Part shown: positions 46,298 through 54,353 of the stretch, piece by piece
Layout: the number at the start of each line of letters is the position of its first letter
Numbering within the stretch: position 1 is the first letter of the stretch
Assembly: GCF_003628535.1 (NCBI RefSeq)
Contig: NZ_RBCI01000004.1
Location: 310,001 to 374,000 of the forward strand
Source: Flavisolibacter nicotianae
Lineage (GTDB): Bacteria; Bacteroidota; Bacteroidia; Chitinophagales; Chitinophagaceae
Length of the DNA: 64,000 bases
Direction of reading: 5' to 3'
Made by a program: the position numbers and the translations under genes
Notes under the pieces: generated by a model
The model's input: only the letters and a program-made list of their open reading frames with translations
Databases searched by the model: none
What the model was told of the DNA's origin: nothing

Positions 46298-46732
46298 TTA
46301 CTTGATATACCGTTTGATCTCCCTGTCTGTGTCGCGTTGCTTGATGGTTTCCCGTTTGTCGTGAAGCTTTTTCCCTTTTGCCAGGCCGATCTCCACTTTC
46401 ACAAAATTTTTATCATTTAAAAACATTCGCAACGGAATGATGGTGTAGCCTTTTTCTTTGAGCTTGGCTTCCCACCGTTTTAATTCACGTTTGGTCAGCA
46501 ATAATTTCCGTTCGCGAACCGGGTCATGATTGTTGGCCGTTCCGTGTGAATATTCGGAAATATTCATGCCTTTCAGCCACAGTTCGCCTTTTTGAAAAAT
46601 ACAATAGGCATCCACAAAGCTGGCCTTACCGGCACGTAAAGACTTCACTTCGGTTCCCAGCAGCGAAATGCCGGCCTGAAGTTTATCGTCGATAAAATAC
46701 TCGTAATATGCCTGCCTGTTTTTGATTTCCAT
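46298..46732 (-). CDS. smpB: SsrA-binding protein
   Basis: A 144-residue protein of standard length. Motifs: NRQAYYEYFIDDKLQAGISLLGTEVKSLRAG, then FVDAYCIFQKGELWLKGMNISEY, RKLLLTKRE and the basic C-terminal tail KLHDKRETIKQRDTDREIKRYIK. It binds tmRNA and brings it to stalled ribosomes for trans-translation. The gene starts one base after the accD stop codon, so it belongs to the same transcript. The tmRNA gene itself is not seen in this window. Confidence 0.95.
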   Translation of the reverse strand: MEIKNRQAYYEYFIDDKLQAGISLLGTEVKSLRAGKASFVDAYCIFQKGELWLKGMNISEYSHGTANNHDPVRERKLLLTKRELKRWEAKLKEKGYTIIPLRMFLNDKNFVKVEIGLAKGKKLHDKRETIKQRDTDREIKRYIK

Positions 46733-46733
46733 C

Positions 46734-47648
46734 CTAATTCTTAAAAAGCGTCAACACGGTGCCCAGTTTGTTTTTCAGATCTGGTCGCGGAACGATAAAG
46801 TCGAGGAAGCCATGCTCCAGGATAAATTCGCTGCGCTGAAAACCGGGCGGCAGATCTTTTTTAATGGTTTCCTTGATCACACGGGGACCGGCAAAGCCAA
46901 TCAGTGCGCCGGGTTCGGCAATGTTCAAATCGCCCAGCATACCGAAAGAAGCTGAGATACCGCCAAAGGTCGGGTCGGTGAGTAAGGAAATATAGGGCAG
47001 CCTGGCATCGGCGAGTTGCGATAGCTTACCGCTGGTCTTTGCCAGTTGCATCAGTGAAAAGGCGCTTTCCATCATCCGTGCGCCACCGCTCTTGCAGATG
47101 ATCAGGTAAGGAAGTTTGTGTTCCAGACAGTAATCAACGGCGCGGCTGAACTTTTCGCCCATCACGCTGCCGAGCGAGCCGCCAATGAATTCGAAATCCA
47201 TGGCTGCAACAACAATCTCGTGCCCATTGATCTTGCCCACGGCCACCCGCATGCTATCCGTCAGGTCGGTCTTCGACCAGGTTTCTTCCAGCCTTTTTTG
47301 ATAGGGCTTCAGGTCGGTAAAACCCAAGAAGTCCTTTGAGCGGATGTTGTCGAAAAGCTCCGTGTATTGGTTGTCGTCAAAGAGGATCTCGTAATATTCA
47401 TCACTGCCAATCCGGTGGTGATAGCCGCACTTCGGGCAGACGAATAACGCTTCCCGTAAATCGTTGATCGTGCAGATGTAATTGCATTCCGGGCACTTGC
47501 TCCACAAGCCTTCCGGCGTTTCCTTTTTTTCAGACGAGGGAGTGGTAATGCCCTTTTTCAATCGCTTAAACCAGCTTGTTCTTGTCTCCGGCGTCTTTCC
47601 TTCTTCACCAGCCAGGTTCGACTCGAAATCTTCAAACGGTGATACCAT
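46734..47648 (-). CDS. accD: acetyl-CoA carboxylase carboxyltransferase subunit beta
   Basis: A 304-residue protein. The N-terminal four-cysteine zinc ribbon is complete (Cys52, Cys55, Cys71, Cys74 in CPEC...CPKC). The crotonase-like core includes HEIVVAAMDFEFIGGSLGSVMGEK, CKSGGARMMESAFSLMQLAK, LTDPTFGGISASF and IGFAGPRVIKET. It transfers the carboxyl group from carboxybiotin to acetyl-CoA to make malonyl-CoA, the first step of fatty acid synthesis, in complex with AccA. A full promoter lies 22 bases upstream, and smpB follows in the same operon. Confidence 0.96.
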   Translation of the reverse strand: MVSPFEDFESNLAGEEGKTPETRTSWFKRLKKGITTPSSEKKETPEGLWSKCPECNYICTINDLREALFVCPKCGYHHRIGSDEYYEILFDDNQYTELFDNIRSKDFLGFTDLKPYQKRLEETWSKTDLTDSMRVAVGKINGHEIVVAAMDFEFIGGSLGSVMGEKFSRAVDYCLEHKLPYLIICKSGGARMMESAFSLMQLAKTSGKLSQLADARLPYISLLTDPTFGGISASFGMLGDLNIAEPGALIGFAGPRVIKETIKKDLPPGFQRSEFILEHGFLDFIVPRPDLKNKLGTVLTLFKN

Positions 47649-47669
47649 CTAGTTGTAATTGAGTGTGCA

Positions 47670-47703
47670 CAAATATAGGTGAAGTTGCAAGGTCGTGTCA
47701 AAA
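47670..47703 (-). promoter_or_regulatory. promoter of accD-smpB
   Basis: On the minus strand a TTTTG -33 element (47699-47703) is followed after 21 bases by a perfect -7 box TATATTTG (47670-47677). Its last base is 21 bases from the accD ATG. This is one of the two complete Bacteroidota promoters in the window. Confidence 0.72.
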
Positions 47704-47801
47704 TTCAAGAGGCAAAAGGCAAAATTCAACCCGTTAGCCCGGAACAGGCCTTCCTGATTCCGGCCTTTCGCTTTTCGACGATTCATGCCTTCATAAAAAA
47801 A

Positions 47802-47823
47802 GCCGCCTCCAAAAAGAAGCGGC
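47802..47823 (-). terminator. terminator of the coiled-coil membrane protein gene
   Basis: GCCGC (47802-47806) pairs with GCGGC (47819-47823), with partial pairing further in. Read on the minus strand the stem is followed by seven T. It lies about 26 bases past the stop of the gene at 47850-48830. Confidence 0.65.
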
Positions 47824-47849
47824 GTATTTTATTGGAATTGGAAATGAGA

Positions 47850-48830
47850 CTACAGTCCTAAGAAACCACTCTTGCGAAGGTTGCGTACGCCTTCAGCGAT
47901 CTTGAAACCATTGTGGTAAACTTCAATTTTGTAATCGCCGGTTTGGAACTTGTCCTGGCGCAGCGGGAAGCTCACCGTCTGGTGCTGACCCTGTACATAG
48001 TCGATGCTTTGCTTCGTAGTGAATGTTTTTTCTCCGTCGTTACGGGTTGTCAGCGTACCAGAACCCATGGAAGGGTTGCTGATCACCTGGCCGTCCGGAG
48101 CTGTTACGATCACATACATATCAGCAGGTCCCGATTGTGCAATGCGGTTTTCAACATCGAAAGAAACAATCAGCTTGTTGACTTTCTTTGCCTTGTCTGT
48201 TTCTTTTTCTTTGCCATTGCCTTTTTCATCAACACCACGGATGGTGAAATTGGAAGCAGAGAACGTCGATGCGACATCCACTTTTTGCGACAGCTCTTCT
48301 TTTTGCTGCGTGGTTGTTTGCAGGTTCGTTGTCAGCGTTTGCTTTTCGTTCGTCAACACGGTGTTTGATGCGGCCAGTTGCTGGTTTTCACCCATCAGGC
48401 GGGCCACTTCGGCTTCAAGGCCAGAGATCTTATCGTTCAACGACGAAATAAGGTTTCTTGCTCTTTTCAAATCGCCGGCAGTTGCGTTCTTATTCCGCAT
48501 GATGCTGTTGATCTGGTTTTTCAGCTTTACAATCTCAGTCTGGCGATCGGTCAACTGGCCCGTCAGGGTGTTGTTGCTGCCCACCAGTGAGTCCAGGCGT
48601 GTCAGAGCTTCGTTGTAAATGGTTTGTACAGAATCCCGTGCAGAAGTTGCGTTGGATACTTCAGCAGACTTCACCTGGATGGTTTCCTGTGTTTTGTTTT
48701 TATCATACAAAACATACCCCCAGGTACCCAGAAGACCGGCTGCCAACAAGCCAATCAAAACATTGCGTGTACTGTTAGTTGACCTGCTTGTCGTTTGTGT
48801 GCTGGATGAAGGAGAATTAGTGTTTGACAT
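47850..48830 (-). CDS. membrane-anchored coiled-coil protein, unknown function
   Basis: A 326-residue protein. A Ser/Thr/Asn-rich N-terminus (about 1-22) is followed by a single membrane helix (about 24-43, VLIGLLAAGLLGTWGYVLY). Residues about 55-190 form a long coiled coil (heptads such as LTGQLTDRQTEIVKLKNQINSI and LISSLNDKISGLEAEVARL). A beta-rich C-terminal domain (about 195-326) ends with GDYKIEVYHNGFKIAEGVRNLRKSGFLGL. The topology suggests a periplasmic scaffold anchored in the inner membrane. It resembles uncharacterised Bacteroidota proteins and I cannot name a family. Divergent from holA; followed by its own terminator. Confidence 0.8.
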   Translation of the reverse strand: MSNTNSPSSSTQTTSRSTNSTRNVLIGLLAAGLLGTWGYVLYDKNKTQETIQVKSAEVSNATSARDSVQTIYNEALTRLDSLVGSNNTLTGQLTDRQTEIVKLKNQINSIMRNKNATAGDLKRARNLISSLNDKISGLEAEVARLMGENQQLAASNTVLTNEKQTLTTNLQTTTQQKEELSQKVDVASTFSASNFTIRGVDEKGNGKEKETDKAKKVNKLIVSFDVENRIAQSGPADMYVIVTAPDGQVISNPSMGSGTLTTRNDGEKTFTTKQSIDYVQGQHQTVSFPLRQDKFQTGDYKIEVYHNGFKIAEGVRNLRKSGFLGL

Positions 48831-48873
48831 TGTTTACGTTTTAAGTTGACAATTTTTGGAAAGGTTGAAGATG

Positions 48874-48881
48874 TATTTTTG
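48874..48881 (+). promoter_or_regulatory. -7 promoter box of holA (TATTTTTG)
   Basis: A perfect TAnnTTTG match, 66 bases before the holA ATG. A TTG at 48846-48848 is a possible -33 element at a slightly long spacing of 25 bases. Confidence 0.5.
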
Positions 48882-48947
48882 ATTTTCGCCACGCCGGTTC
48901 GAAAACCGTGCCAGAAAAATAACAAACTTTGCTTAAACCTGCCGTAC

Positions 48948-49952
48948 ATGACTCCGGAGAAAATAATCAGTGATATCAAGAAAGGCCAGTTCAGACCTGT
49001 TTACTGGCTGGAAGGGGAAGAAGATTTTTTTATCGACCAGGTAATCCAGTTTGCCGAGCATAAAATTTTGCCGGAAAGCGAGGCCGGATTCAACTTAACA
49101 ATCTTTTATGGCCGTGATGCAGCCTGGGCCGATGTGGTCAATGCATGCCGGCGCTATCCCATGTTTGCCGAAAAGCAGGTGGTGATCATCAAAGAGGCAC
49201 AAGACCTGAAAGGCATTGAAAAGCTCGAAGCCTACGTGGAAAAACCGCTTTCTTCGACACTGCTTTTTGTGGCCTACAAAGGGAAAAAAGTCGATGGCCG
49301 CACCAAGCTGGCAAAGCTTTTAAAAGAAAAAGCTGTTCTGTTTACCAGTAAAAAAATCTATGATTCAGCCTTGCCCGACTGGACGTCGGAGTTGGTTACC
49401 GCCAAGGGATTTTCGATCACCAAAAAAGCGCTTTTTCTGCTGATCGATCACATTGGAAACGATCTTAGCCGCCTGAGCAACGAGATCGACAAGCTGGCGC
49501 TGAACCTGAAAAACCGGGAAAAAATCACTGAAGATGATATCGAACAATTTGTCGGTGTCAGCAAGGAATTTAACGTCTTTGAATTGCAGCAGGCCATCGC
49601 ACAGCGTGATCTTTATAAGGCCGTTCGAATCGTCAATTATTTCGGCTCCAACCCAAAGGCTGCACCGATCCAGTTGATCTTTCCCTCGCTTTATAATTTC
49701 TTTAGCAAAGTGCAGGTGGTTTATTCGGTACCGGCAAAAGATGAACGTTCGGTGGCAACGGCACTTGGCGTCAACAGTTTTTTCGTAAAAGATTATGTTT
49801 CGACAGCCACCCGGTTTTCGTACCCGGAAATTGAGAAGATCCTGCTCCTTTTGTACGAATACAACCTGCGAAATCTTGGCGTAAACGATGCGGGCACCGA
49901 CGATGCGGAATTGCTGAAGGAAATGGTGGTAAAAATGATTGCGCCGCTATAA
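48948..49952 (+). CDS. holA: DNA polymerase III subunit delta
   Basis: A 334-residue protein begun at MTPEKIISDIKKGQFRPVYWLEGEEDFFIDQVI, which is the usual N-terminus; the longer upstream frame would put non-homologous residues before it. The AAA+-like clamp-loader fold is shown by AWADVVNACRRYPMFAEKQVVIIKEAQDL, SSTLLFVAYKGKKVDGRTKLAKLL and LLIDHIGNDLSRLSNEIDKLAL. Delta opens the sliding clamp during clamp loading; it lacks a Walker A motif as expected. The gene overlaps ribF by 6 bases in convergent orientation. Confidence 0.93.
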   Translation: MTPEKIISDIKKGQFRPVYWLEGEEDFFIDQVIQFAEHKILPESEAGFNLTIFYGRDAAWADVVNACRRYPMFAEKQVVIIKEAQDLKGIEKLEAYVEKPLSSTLLFVAYKGKKVDGRTKLAKLLKEKAVLFTSKKIYDSALPDWTSELVTAKGFSITKKALFLLIDHIGNDLSRLSNEIDKLALNLKNREKITEDDIEQFVGVSKEFNVFELQQAIAQRDLYKAVRIVNYFGSNPKAAPIQLIFPSLYNFFSKVQVVYSVPAKDERSVATALGVNSFFVKDYVSTATRFSYPEIEKILLLLYEYNLRNLGVNDAGTDDAELLKEMVVKMIAPL

Positions 49953-50867
49953 AACCGCGAGGCTGGCTTGCTTGTCGCGGTGGAGTTGTTCGATCAATTC
50001 GTCAAGCGACGCGTATTTTTCCTGCGGCCGCAGGTATTTTACAACATGAACGCAAAGCGATTGGCCGTAGATCTGCCGGTCGAAATCAAAAATATTCACT
50101 TCAATGCGTTCATCCGACCCTGTCAGTGTGGGACGGTTGCCAATGCTAAGCATGCCGCCTTTTCGCACACCTTCGACGTCCACATAAACGGCATAGACGC
50201 CGTGTCCGAGCCGGATCTTATCGCTGTCTTCGTAACGGAGGTTGGCCGTCGGAAAACCCAGCCGGCGGCCAAGCTGGTCGCCATGGACAACCGTTCCTTC
50301 AAAGAAAAAGGAATAGCCTAACAGCTTGTTTGCCGTTTCGATATCGCTGTTCAGGATGGCGTTCCTGATCTTCGTCGAACTCACATCAATTTCGTCAAGC
50401 ACATGCTTTGGAATTTCACGCAACCGGTAGGCAAAGGTTGCGGCCTTTTCTTCCATCAGGTGGTAATCGCCCAAACGACCTTTTCCAAAACGATGATCGT
50501 AGCCGATAATGATGGTTGCCGGATGAAAGCGGCGGATCAGGAAGTCGCTGATATATTCCTCGGCCGTCTGTTCGGCAAACGCCGTCGTAAACGGTACGAT
50601 CACCAGGTGATTGATGCCGGCCTTGTCGAGCAGTTCGATTTTTTCCGTCGTGGTATTCAGGAGTTGCAGGGCTCTTTCCGGTTGAACTATTTTTCGCGGA
50701 TGAGGATGAAAAGATATAACGACCGTTTCGCCGTGCACCTTTGCAGCTTCTTCTTTCAGTGCCGTCAGAATTTTTTGATGCCCCTGGTGAACGCCGTCGA
50801 ACGTGCCGATGGTGATCACCGCATGGGTAAACGCCGGAAGCCGATCGATATCATAGTGCACTTGCAT
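49947..50867 (-). CDS. ribF: bifunctional riboflavin kinase/FAD synthetase
   Basis: A 306-residue protein. The N-terminal nucleotidyltransferase has GTFDGVHQGHQKIL (HxGH at residues 27-30), HPHPRKI and GYDHRFGKGRLGD. The C-terminal riboflavin kinase has GDQLGRRLGFPTANL (GxPTAN-type motif) and GVYAVYV. It phosphorylates riboflavin to FMN and adenylates FMN to FAD, both with ATP. Length fits the family. Convergent with holA; the two stop codons overlap by 6 bases, so no terminator fits between them. Confidence 0.96.
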   Translation of the reverse strand: MQVHYDIDRLPAFTHAVITIGTFDGVHQGHQKILTALKEEAAKVHGETVVISFHPHPRKIVQPERALQLLNTTTEKIELLDKAGINHLVIVPFTTAFAEQTAEEYISDFLIRRFHPATIIIGYDHRFGKGRLGDYHLMEEKAATFAYRLREIPKHVLDEIDVSSTKIRNAILNSDIETANKLLGYSFFFEGTVVHGDQLGRRLGFPTANLRYEDSDKIRLGHGVYAVYVDVEGVRKGGMLSIGNRPTLTGSDERIEVNIFDFDRQIYGQSLCVHVVKYLRPQEKYASLDELIEQLHRDKQASLAVL

Positions 50868-51008
50868 AAAGGGCCGCTAAGATAAGGAGGGAGGCGAATA
50901 TCGAACAGCAGCAGAAGGAACCGGTGAACCGGTGAAGTGCTTTTGGTGCACTCGATTCTCCGGCGTATCGGCAGATGGCCAGTCGAAAAAATGAACCCGT
51001 CAAACCAC

Positions 51009-51057
51009 TTCTTCTGTTCCTTGTTCTTCTGTTCGGCTGTTCCTTTGTTCTTCTCCT
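51009..51057. repeat. degenerate GAACA-type repeat upstream of purM
   Basis: Read on the minus strand: GAACAAAGG, AACAGCC, GAACAGAA, GAACAAG, GAACAGAA, GAAG, so five imperfect units of about 7-9 bases. It ends just before the purM -7 box. A related run lies at 39934-39980. Confidence 0.55.
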
Positions 51058-51065
51058 TATTTTTG
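51058..51065 (+). promoter_or_regulatory. -7 promoter box of purM (TATTTTTG)
   Basis: A perfect TAnnTTTG match that ends only 4 bases before the purM ATG at 51070. A start of transcription about 5-7 bases downstream of the box would give a leaderless mRNA. No good -33 at the usual distance; the upstream repeat occupies that space. Confidence 0.4.
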
Positions 51066-51069
51066 CCGC

Positions 51070-52257
51070 ATGTCACTTTATTCCAAACGGGGTGTTTCGG
51101 CACAGAAAGAAGAAGTTCACGCAGCAACAAAAAATATCGACAAAGGACTTTATGCAAGAGCGTTTTGCAAAATCTACGATGATGTGCTGGGTGGCGACAA
51201 AGACTGGATCAATGTCATGCATGCCGATGGCGCCGGAACAAAAAGCATCCTGGCTTACCTGTACTGGAAAGAAACCGGCGATATTTCCGTTTGGAAGGGC
51301 ATTGCGCAGGACGCGATCGTCATGAACCTGGATGACCTGCTTTGCGTGGGTATTTACGACAACCTGCTTTTCTCCTCGTCGATCGACCGCAATAAAAACC
51401 GCATACCGGCCGAAGTGCTGCAGGCTATCATCGAAGGAACACAGGCTTTTTTTGATGAAATGAAAAAACACGGCGTTGCAATTCATTTTATGGGTGGCGA
51501 AACTGCTGACGTGGGCGATGTCGTGAGAACGGTAGCCGTGAACGGAACGATGGCAGCCCGGGGGAAACGTGACCGGATCGTGACCAATGAAAAGATAAAG
51601 CCGGGTAATGTGATCGTTGGTCTTGCCAGTTATGGAAAAGCCATCTATGAAACCGAATACAACAGCGGCATCGGCAGCAACGGTTTGACCAGCGCACGGC
51701 ACGATGTGCTGAACAAGTTTTACGCAAAAAATTTCCCCGAAACTTTTGATGAGACACTGGAGGAGGATGTGACCTATATCGGGTTGGGCCGCATGACTGA
51801 CGAAATGGAAATCAGCTTTCGCAACGAGGTCTTTCAAACAAACACAGGCAAATTAATTCTTTCGCCAACGAGAACCTTTGCACCGTTTGTACGGCAAATC
51901 CTCACGGAGCATTTTGAAGATGTGGCAGGATTGATCCACTGCAGCGGCGGCGGACAAACCAAATGCATGAAATACATGCCGCAGGGGGTTCGTGTGGTCA
52001 AGGACAATTTGTTTGACGCACCGAAAATCTTTCAACTGATCCAGCAAAGCAGCGGGGCCGATGACCGGGAAATGTACCAGGTATTCAACATGGGCTGCCG
52101 GTTAGAGGTCTATACCGACGAAAAAAGTGCTGACGCTATCATCAGCACTGCAAACGCATTTGGCATTGATGCACAAGTGATCGGAAGGGTAGAGGAAGCC
52201 CGGTCAAATTCACTTGAATTAAATGCACCTTCCGGTCCTGTTCAATACCTGTTTTAA
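51070..52257 (+). CDS. purM: phosphoribosylformylglycinamidine cyclo-ligase (AIR synthase)
   Basis: A 395-residue ATP-grasp-unrelated PurM-fold enzyme. Motifs: HADGAGTKSILAYLYWKE, IVMNLDDLLCVG, FMGGETADVGDVVRTVAVNGT and GHxxx-like LIHCSGGGQTKCMKY in the C-terminal half. It is longer than the E. coli enzyme (about 345 residues), as in other Bacteroidota. It converts FGAM to AIR with ATP, the fifth step of purine synthesis. The start at MSLYSKRGVSAQ is the first ATG after the -7 box. The stop codon abuts the stop of the convergent M56 gene with no spacer. Confidence 0.9.
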   Translation: MSLYSKRGVSAQKEEVHAATKNIDKGLYARAFCKIYDDVLGGDKDWINVMHADGAGTKSILAYLYWKETGDISVWKGIAQDAIVMNLDDLLCVGIYDNLLFSSSIDRNKNRIPAEVLQAIIEGTQAFFDEMKKHGVAIHFMGGETADVGDVVRTVAVNGTMAARGKRDRIVTNEKIKPGNVIVGLASYGKAIYETEYNSGIGSNGLTSARHDVLNKFYAKNFPETFDETLEEDVTYIGLGRMTDEMEISFRNEVFQTNTGKLILSPTRTFAPFVRQILTEHFEDVAGLIHCSGGGQTKCMKYMPQGVRVVKDNLFDAPKIFQLIQQSSGADDREMYQVFNMGCRLEVYTDEKSADAIISTANAFGIDAQVIGRVEEARSNSLELNAPSGPVQYLF

Positions 52258-53871
52258 TTATTGTGCCTGGATAACCAGTGTGATGGGCTGGGTGTGATAG
52301 GAACTTACTGGTTTCCCATTCTGTTGTGCCGGCTTCCATTTGGGCGAAGATGGCATCAGGGCTACTACTTGTTTTCCAAGGTCGTAACCAGGATTATTGA
52401 GTGCTGTAAATTCCGATAAGCTTCCGTCGCTCTTTACCAGGAACCGGATATTAACGGTGTAGGTACCGGGTTTTGCACCCTTGCTGGCCGCATTCACTAT
52501 GATAGGCTGAACGTTCTTTTCCAGAAAGGTCCGCCATTCCTGTTTGTCAATGGATGCTGGTATTTCTGTTTGTTCAAAAACAATATTGTTTTCATTCACC
52601 TGGCCGCTTTTTTTTAGCGTGATCTCCACTACACCGTTCTTTCCTCTTTCACCGTACTTATCAATCGCGGACTTGTCTTTCAATACATTCATTGACTCGA
52701 TTCGCTGCGGATCAATTGTGTTTAAATCACCGGAAAATTCTTTGCCGTCAACGAAATACAGGGGTTTGGGACCTGATGGCTTTGCCGGCAACGTATCTTT
52801 TCCGCTTTTCACACGAATTGGTCTAGCTTTTTCGGGGTTTTCCTTTGCCAGCGCTTTTGAAGTTGCCTGTGCAGGCATTGCCGTGCTGTTGCTTTTATCA
52901 ACATCAATGTCGTTGACATAGTTTTCCTTTCCCGGATCCGTATTGGCCACCGTACTGACGACCGGCGAAATCTGGCCGGTAAACTCCTTTTGCCCGCTGG
53001 CATTTGTACGCATTGTAATAGCAAAGGCGATTATCGCCACAACTGGCAGGGCAATAATGCGGCTGACGTAATTCACACGTTGATTTTTTGTAAGCATCGT
53101 TACTCTTCTTTTTATGGGTGATTGAAAAAATGGATGAACAAGTGATGCGAATTGCTGCGGGTATACCGTTTGCAGGATAATGGCAGCAAAAGCCGTGGCA
53201 TCGCTACCAGCGATCGATTTTTTGTCTGCGATAAATTCATGTATGGATAAAAGCTCTCTCCGGATCAGCCAAAAAAAAGGGTTGAACCAGAAAAAACCCA
53301 GGATGAACTGTAGGAACAATTTATCGAGTGTATGCTTTTCTTTTACATGGACCAGTTCGTGCTGAAAAATCTGCTGCCCGGCCTCAGACTCAAGCAGAAT
53401 TTCTTTATTCCAGAAAATGTAGTGGAAAAAAGAAAATGGCGTCCCTGGCAAAGTGGAGTCTGCAAACCGAACCTTGCCGGCTATTTCGAAGGAGTGTTGC
53501 CGAATGAGCGAAATTATTTTGATGAGTGAAAGCAGGAAAAAAGAAAGCAAGAGCACAGAGACGAACGAATAGCCTGTCCAAAACCAAATATCAGTCGCCA
53601 CCTGACTGTTTGTGGTGATAACAATCTCGTCCAGGTAGTCATTGGGCGATTGCATTTTCTGCAGGAAAAGCAGGGCATCGTTCCGGCCTTCGTCCGCGAA
53701 AAACAATGTGAACTGAATAAGCGGAAGTACCAACGATAAAACGACTGCAAAGAGCAGGTAAAACCGGTTCCATTGGTGAAAAATCCTGTTGCGCAGGAAC
53801 AGCCAATAGTAGAGGAAAAGAATACAGGAGCAAAATACTACTTTCAAAAGGTAGAAGGCAAATGCGATCAT
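52258..53871 (-). CDS. M56 family (BlaR1/MecR1-like) sensor protease with SusC-plug-like segment and TonB C-terminal domain
   Basis: A 537-residue protein. Membrane helices lie near residues 5-25, 35-58, 94-120, 182-200 and 268-286. The gluzincin site HELVH is at 171-175 and the third ligand candidate Glu212 in HEFIADKK. Beyond the membrane part, residues about 369-420 read PLYFVDGKEFS...IDPQRIESMNVLKDKSAIDKYG...GVVEITLKK, the signature of SusC/TonB-receptor plug domains. Residues 440-537 form a TonB C-terminal domain (VNIRFLVKSDGSLSEFTALNNPGYD). It probably senses envelope stress and cleaves the BlaI-like repressor encoded just upstream; the genes overlap by 4 bases. The stop abuts purM. Confidence 0.85.
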   Translation of the reverse strand: MIAFAFYLLKVVFCSCILFLYYWLFLRNRIFHQWNRFYLLFAVVLSLVLPLIQFTLFFADEGRNDALLFLQKMQSPNDYLDEIVITTNSQVATDIWFWTGYSFVSVLLLSFFLLSLIKIISLIRQHSFEIAGKVRFADSTLPGTPFSFFHYIFWNKEILLESEAGQQIFQHELVHVKEKHTLDKLFLQFILGFFWFNPFFWLIRRELLSIHEFIADKKSIAGSDATAFAAIILQTVYPQQFASLVHPFFQSPIKRRVTMLTKNQRVNYVSRIIALPVVAIIAFAITMRTNASGQKEFTGQISPVVSTVANTDPGKENYVNDIDVDKSNSTAMPAQATSKALAKENPEKARPIRVKSGKDTLPAKPSGPKPLYFVDGKEFSGDLNTIDPQRIESMNVLKDKSAIDKYGERGKNGVVEITLKKSGQVNENNIVFEQTEIPASIDKQEWRTFLEKNVQPIIVNAASKGAKPGTYTVNIRFLVKSDGSLSEFTALNNPGYDLGKQVVALMPSSPKWKPAQQNGKPVSSYHTQPITLVIQAQ

Positions 53872-54230
53872 TTTTTTGCTTTTTTCAGTTGATTCAAGAG
53901 GGTTTCAAGGTCTTCGATGCTCAGGCTGTTTTCTTTCACCATAAACGATACCGCATCGCTGAACGAGCCACCGAAATAGCCTTTGACGAGGTTTTTGATA
54001 CTCGACTTGGAATAGGCGTCCTTACTCACCAGCGGGTAGTATTGATGTTGCCGGCCAAACACATTGATACCGACAAATTCTTTGTCGACCAGGATTTTTA
54101 AAATGGTGGAAACCGTGTTCTGGTGCGGCTTTGGCGCTGGTAGCGCCTCGATGATGTCGCGGATAAAGCCTTGCTTTACTTTCCAGACGGCCTGCATCAC
54201 CTGCTCCTCGGCCTTTGTTAATGTCTTCAT
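53868..54230 (-). CDS. BlaI/MecI/CopY family transcriptional repressor
   Basis: A 120-residue winged-helix repressor. Motifs: LTKAEEQVMQAVWKVKQGFIRDIIEALP, KPHQNTVSTILKILVDKEFV (recognition helix), then YYPLVSKDAYSKSSIKNLVKGYFGGS (dimerisation and protease-sensitive region) and ENSLSIEDLETLLNQLKKAKK. It forms dimers that repress their own operon until cut by the M56 sensor. The gene overlaps the sensor gene by 4 bases (53868-53871). Two 16-bp palindromes lie in its promoter region. The regulon beyond this operon is unknown. Confidence 0.9.
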   Translation of the reverse strand: MKTLTKAEEQVMQAVWKVKQGFIRDIIEALPAPKPHQNTVSTILKILVDKEFVGINVFGRQHQYYPLVSKDAYSKSSIKNLVKGYFGGSFSDAVSFMVKENSLSIEDLETLLNQLKKAKK

Positions 54231-54256
54231 ACAAATTGATTGCAGGATAAAGCTAT

Positions 54257-54292
54257 AACTATATTTTTAGTTTAACAACTAATTTTTTAGTT
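54257..54292. promoter_or_regulatory. twin palindromic operator of the BlaI-type repressor
   Basis: Two 16-bp palindromic sites: AACTA-N6-TAGTT (54257-54272) and AACTAA-TTTT-TTAGTT (54277-54292). Their starts are exactly 20 bases apart, about two helical turns. They lie 27 to 62 bases before the blaI ATG, where promoter elements are expected, and also 62-97 bases before the divergent ftsE start. BlaI-family repressors bind such pairs of short palindromes as dimers. Binding is inferred. Confidence 0.7.
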
Positions 54293-54353
54293 TTTGAAAT
54301 AAATCGCAGTCGCTTGCCGTTTCTTGTTTTATTTTGCGACAAATAAATTTCGG

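Noticed and set aside
50937-51325. Plus-strand frames before and across the purM start
   Set aside because: They run through the degenerate repeat or out of frame with purM and give low-complexity Phe/Leu/Ser-rich translations.
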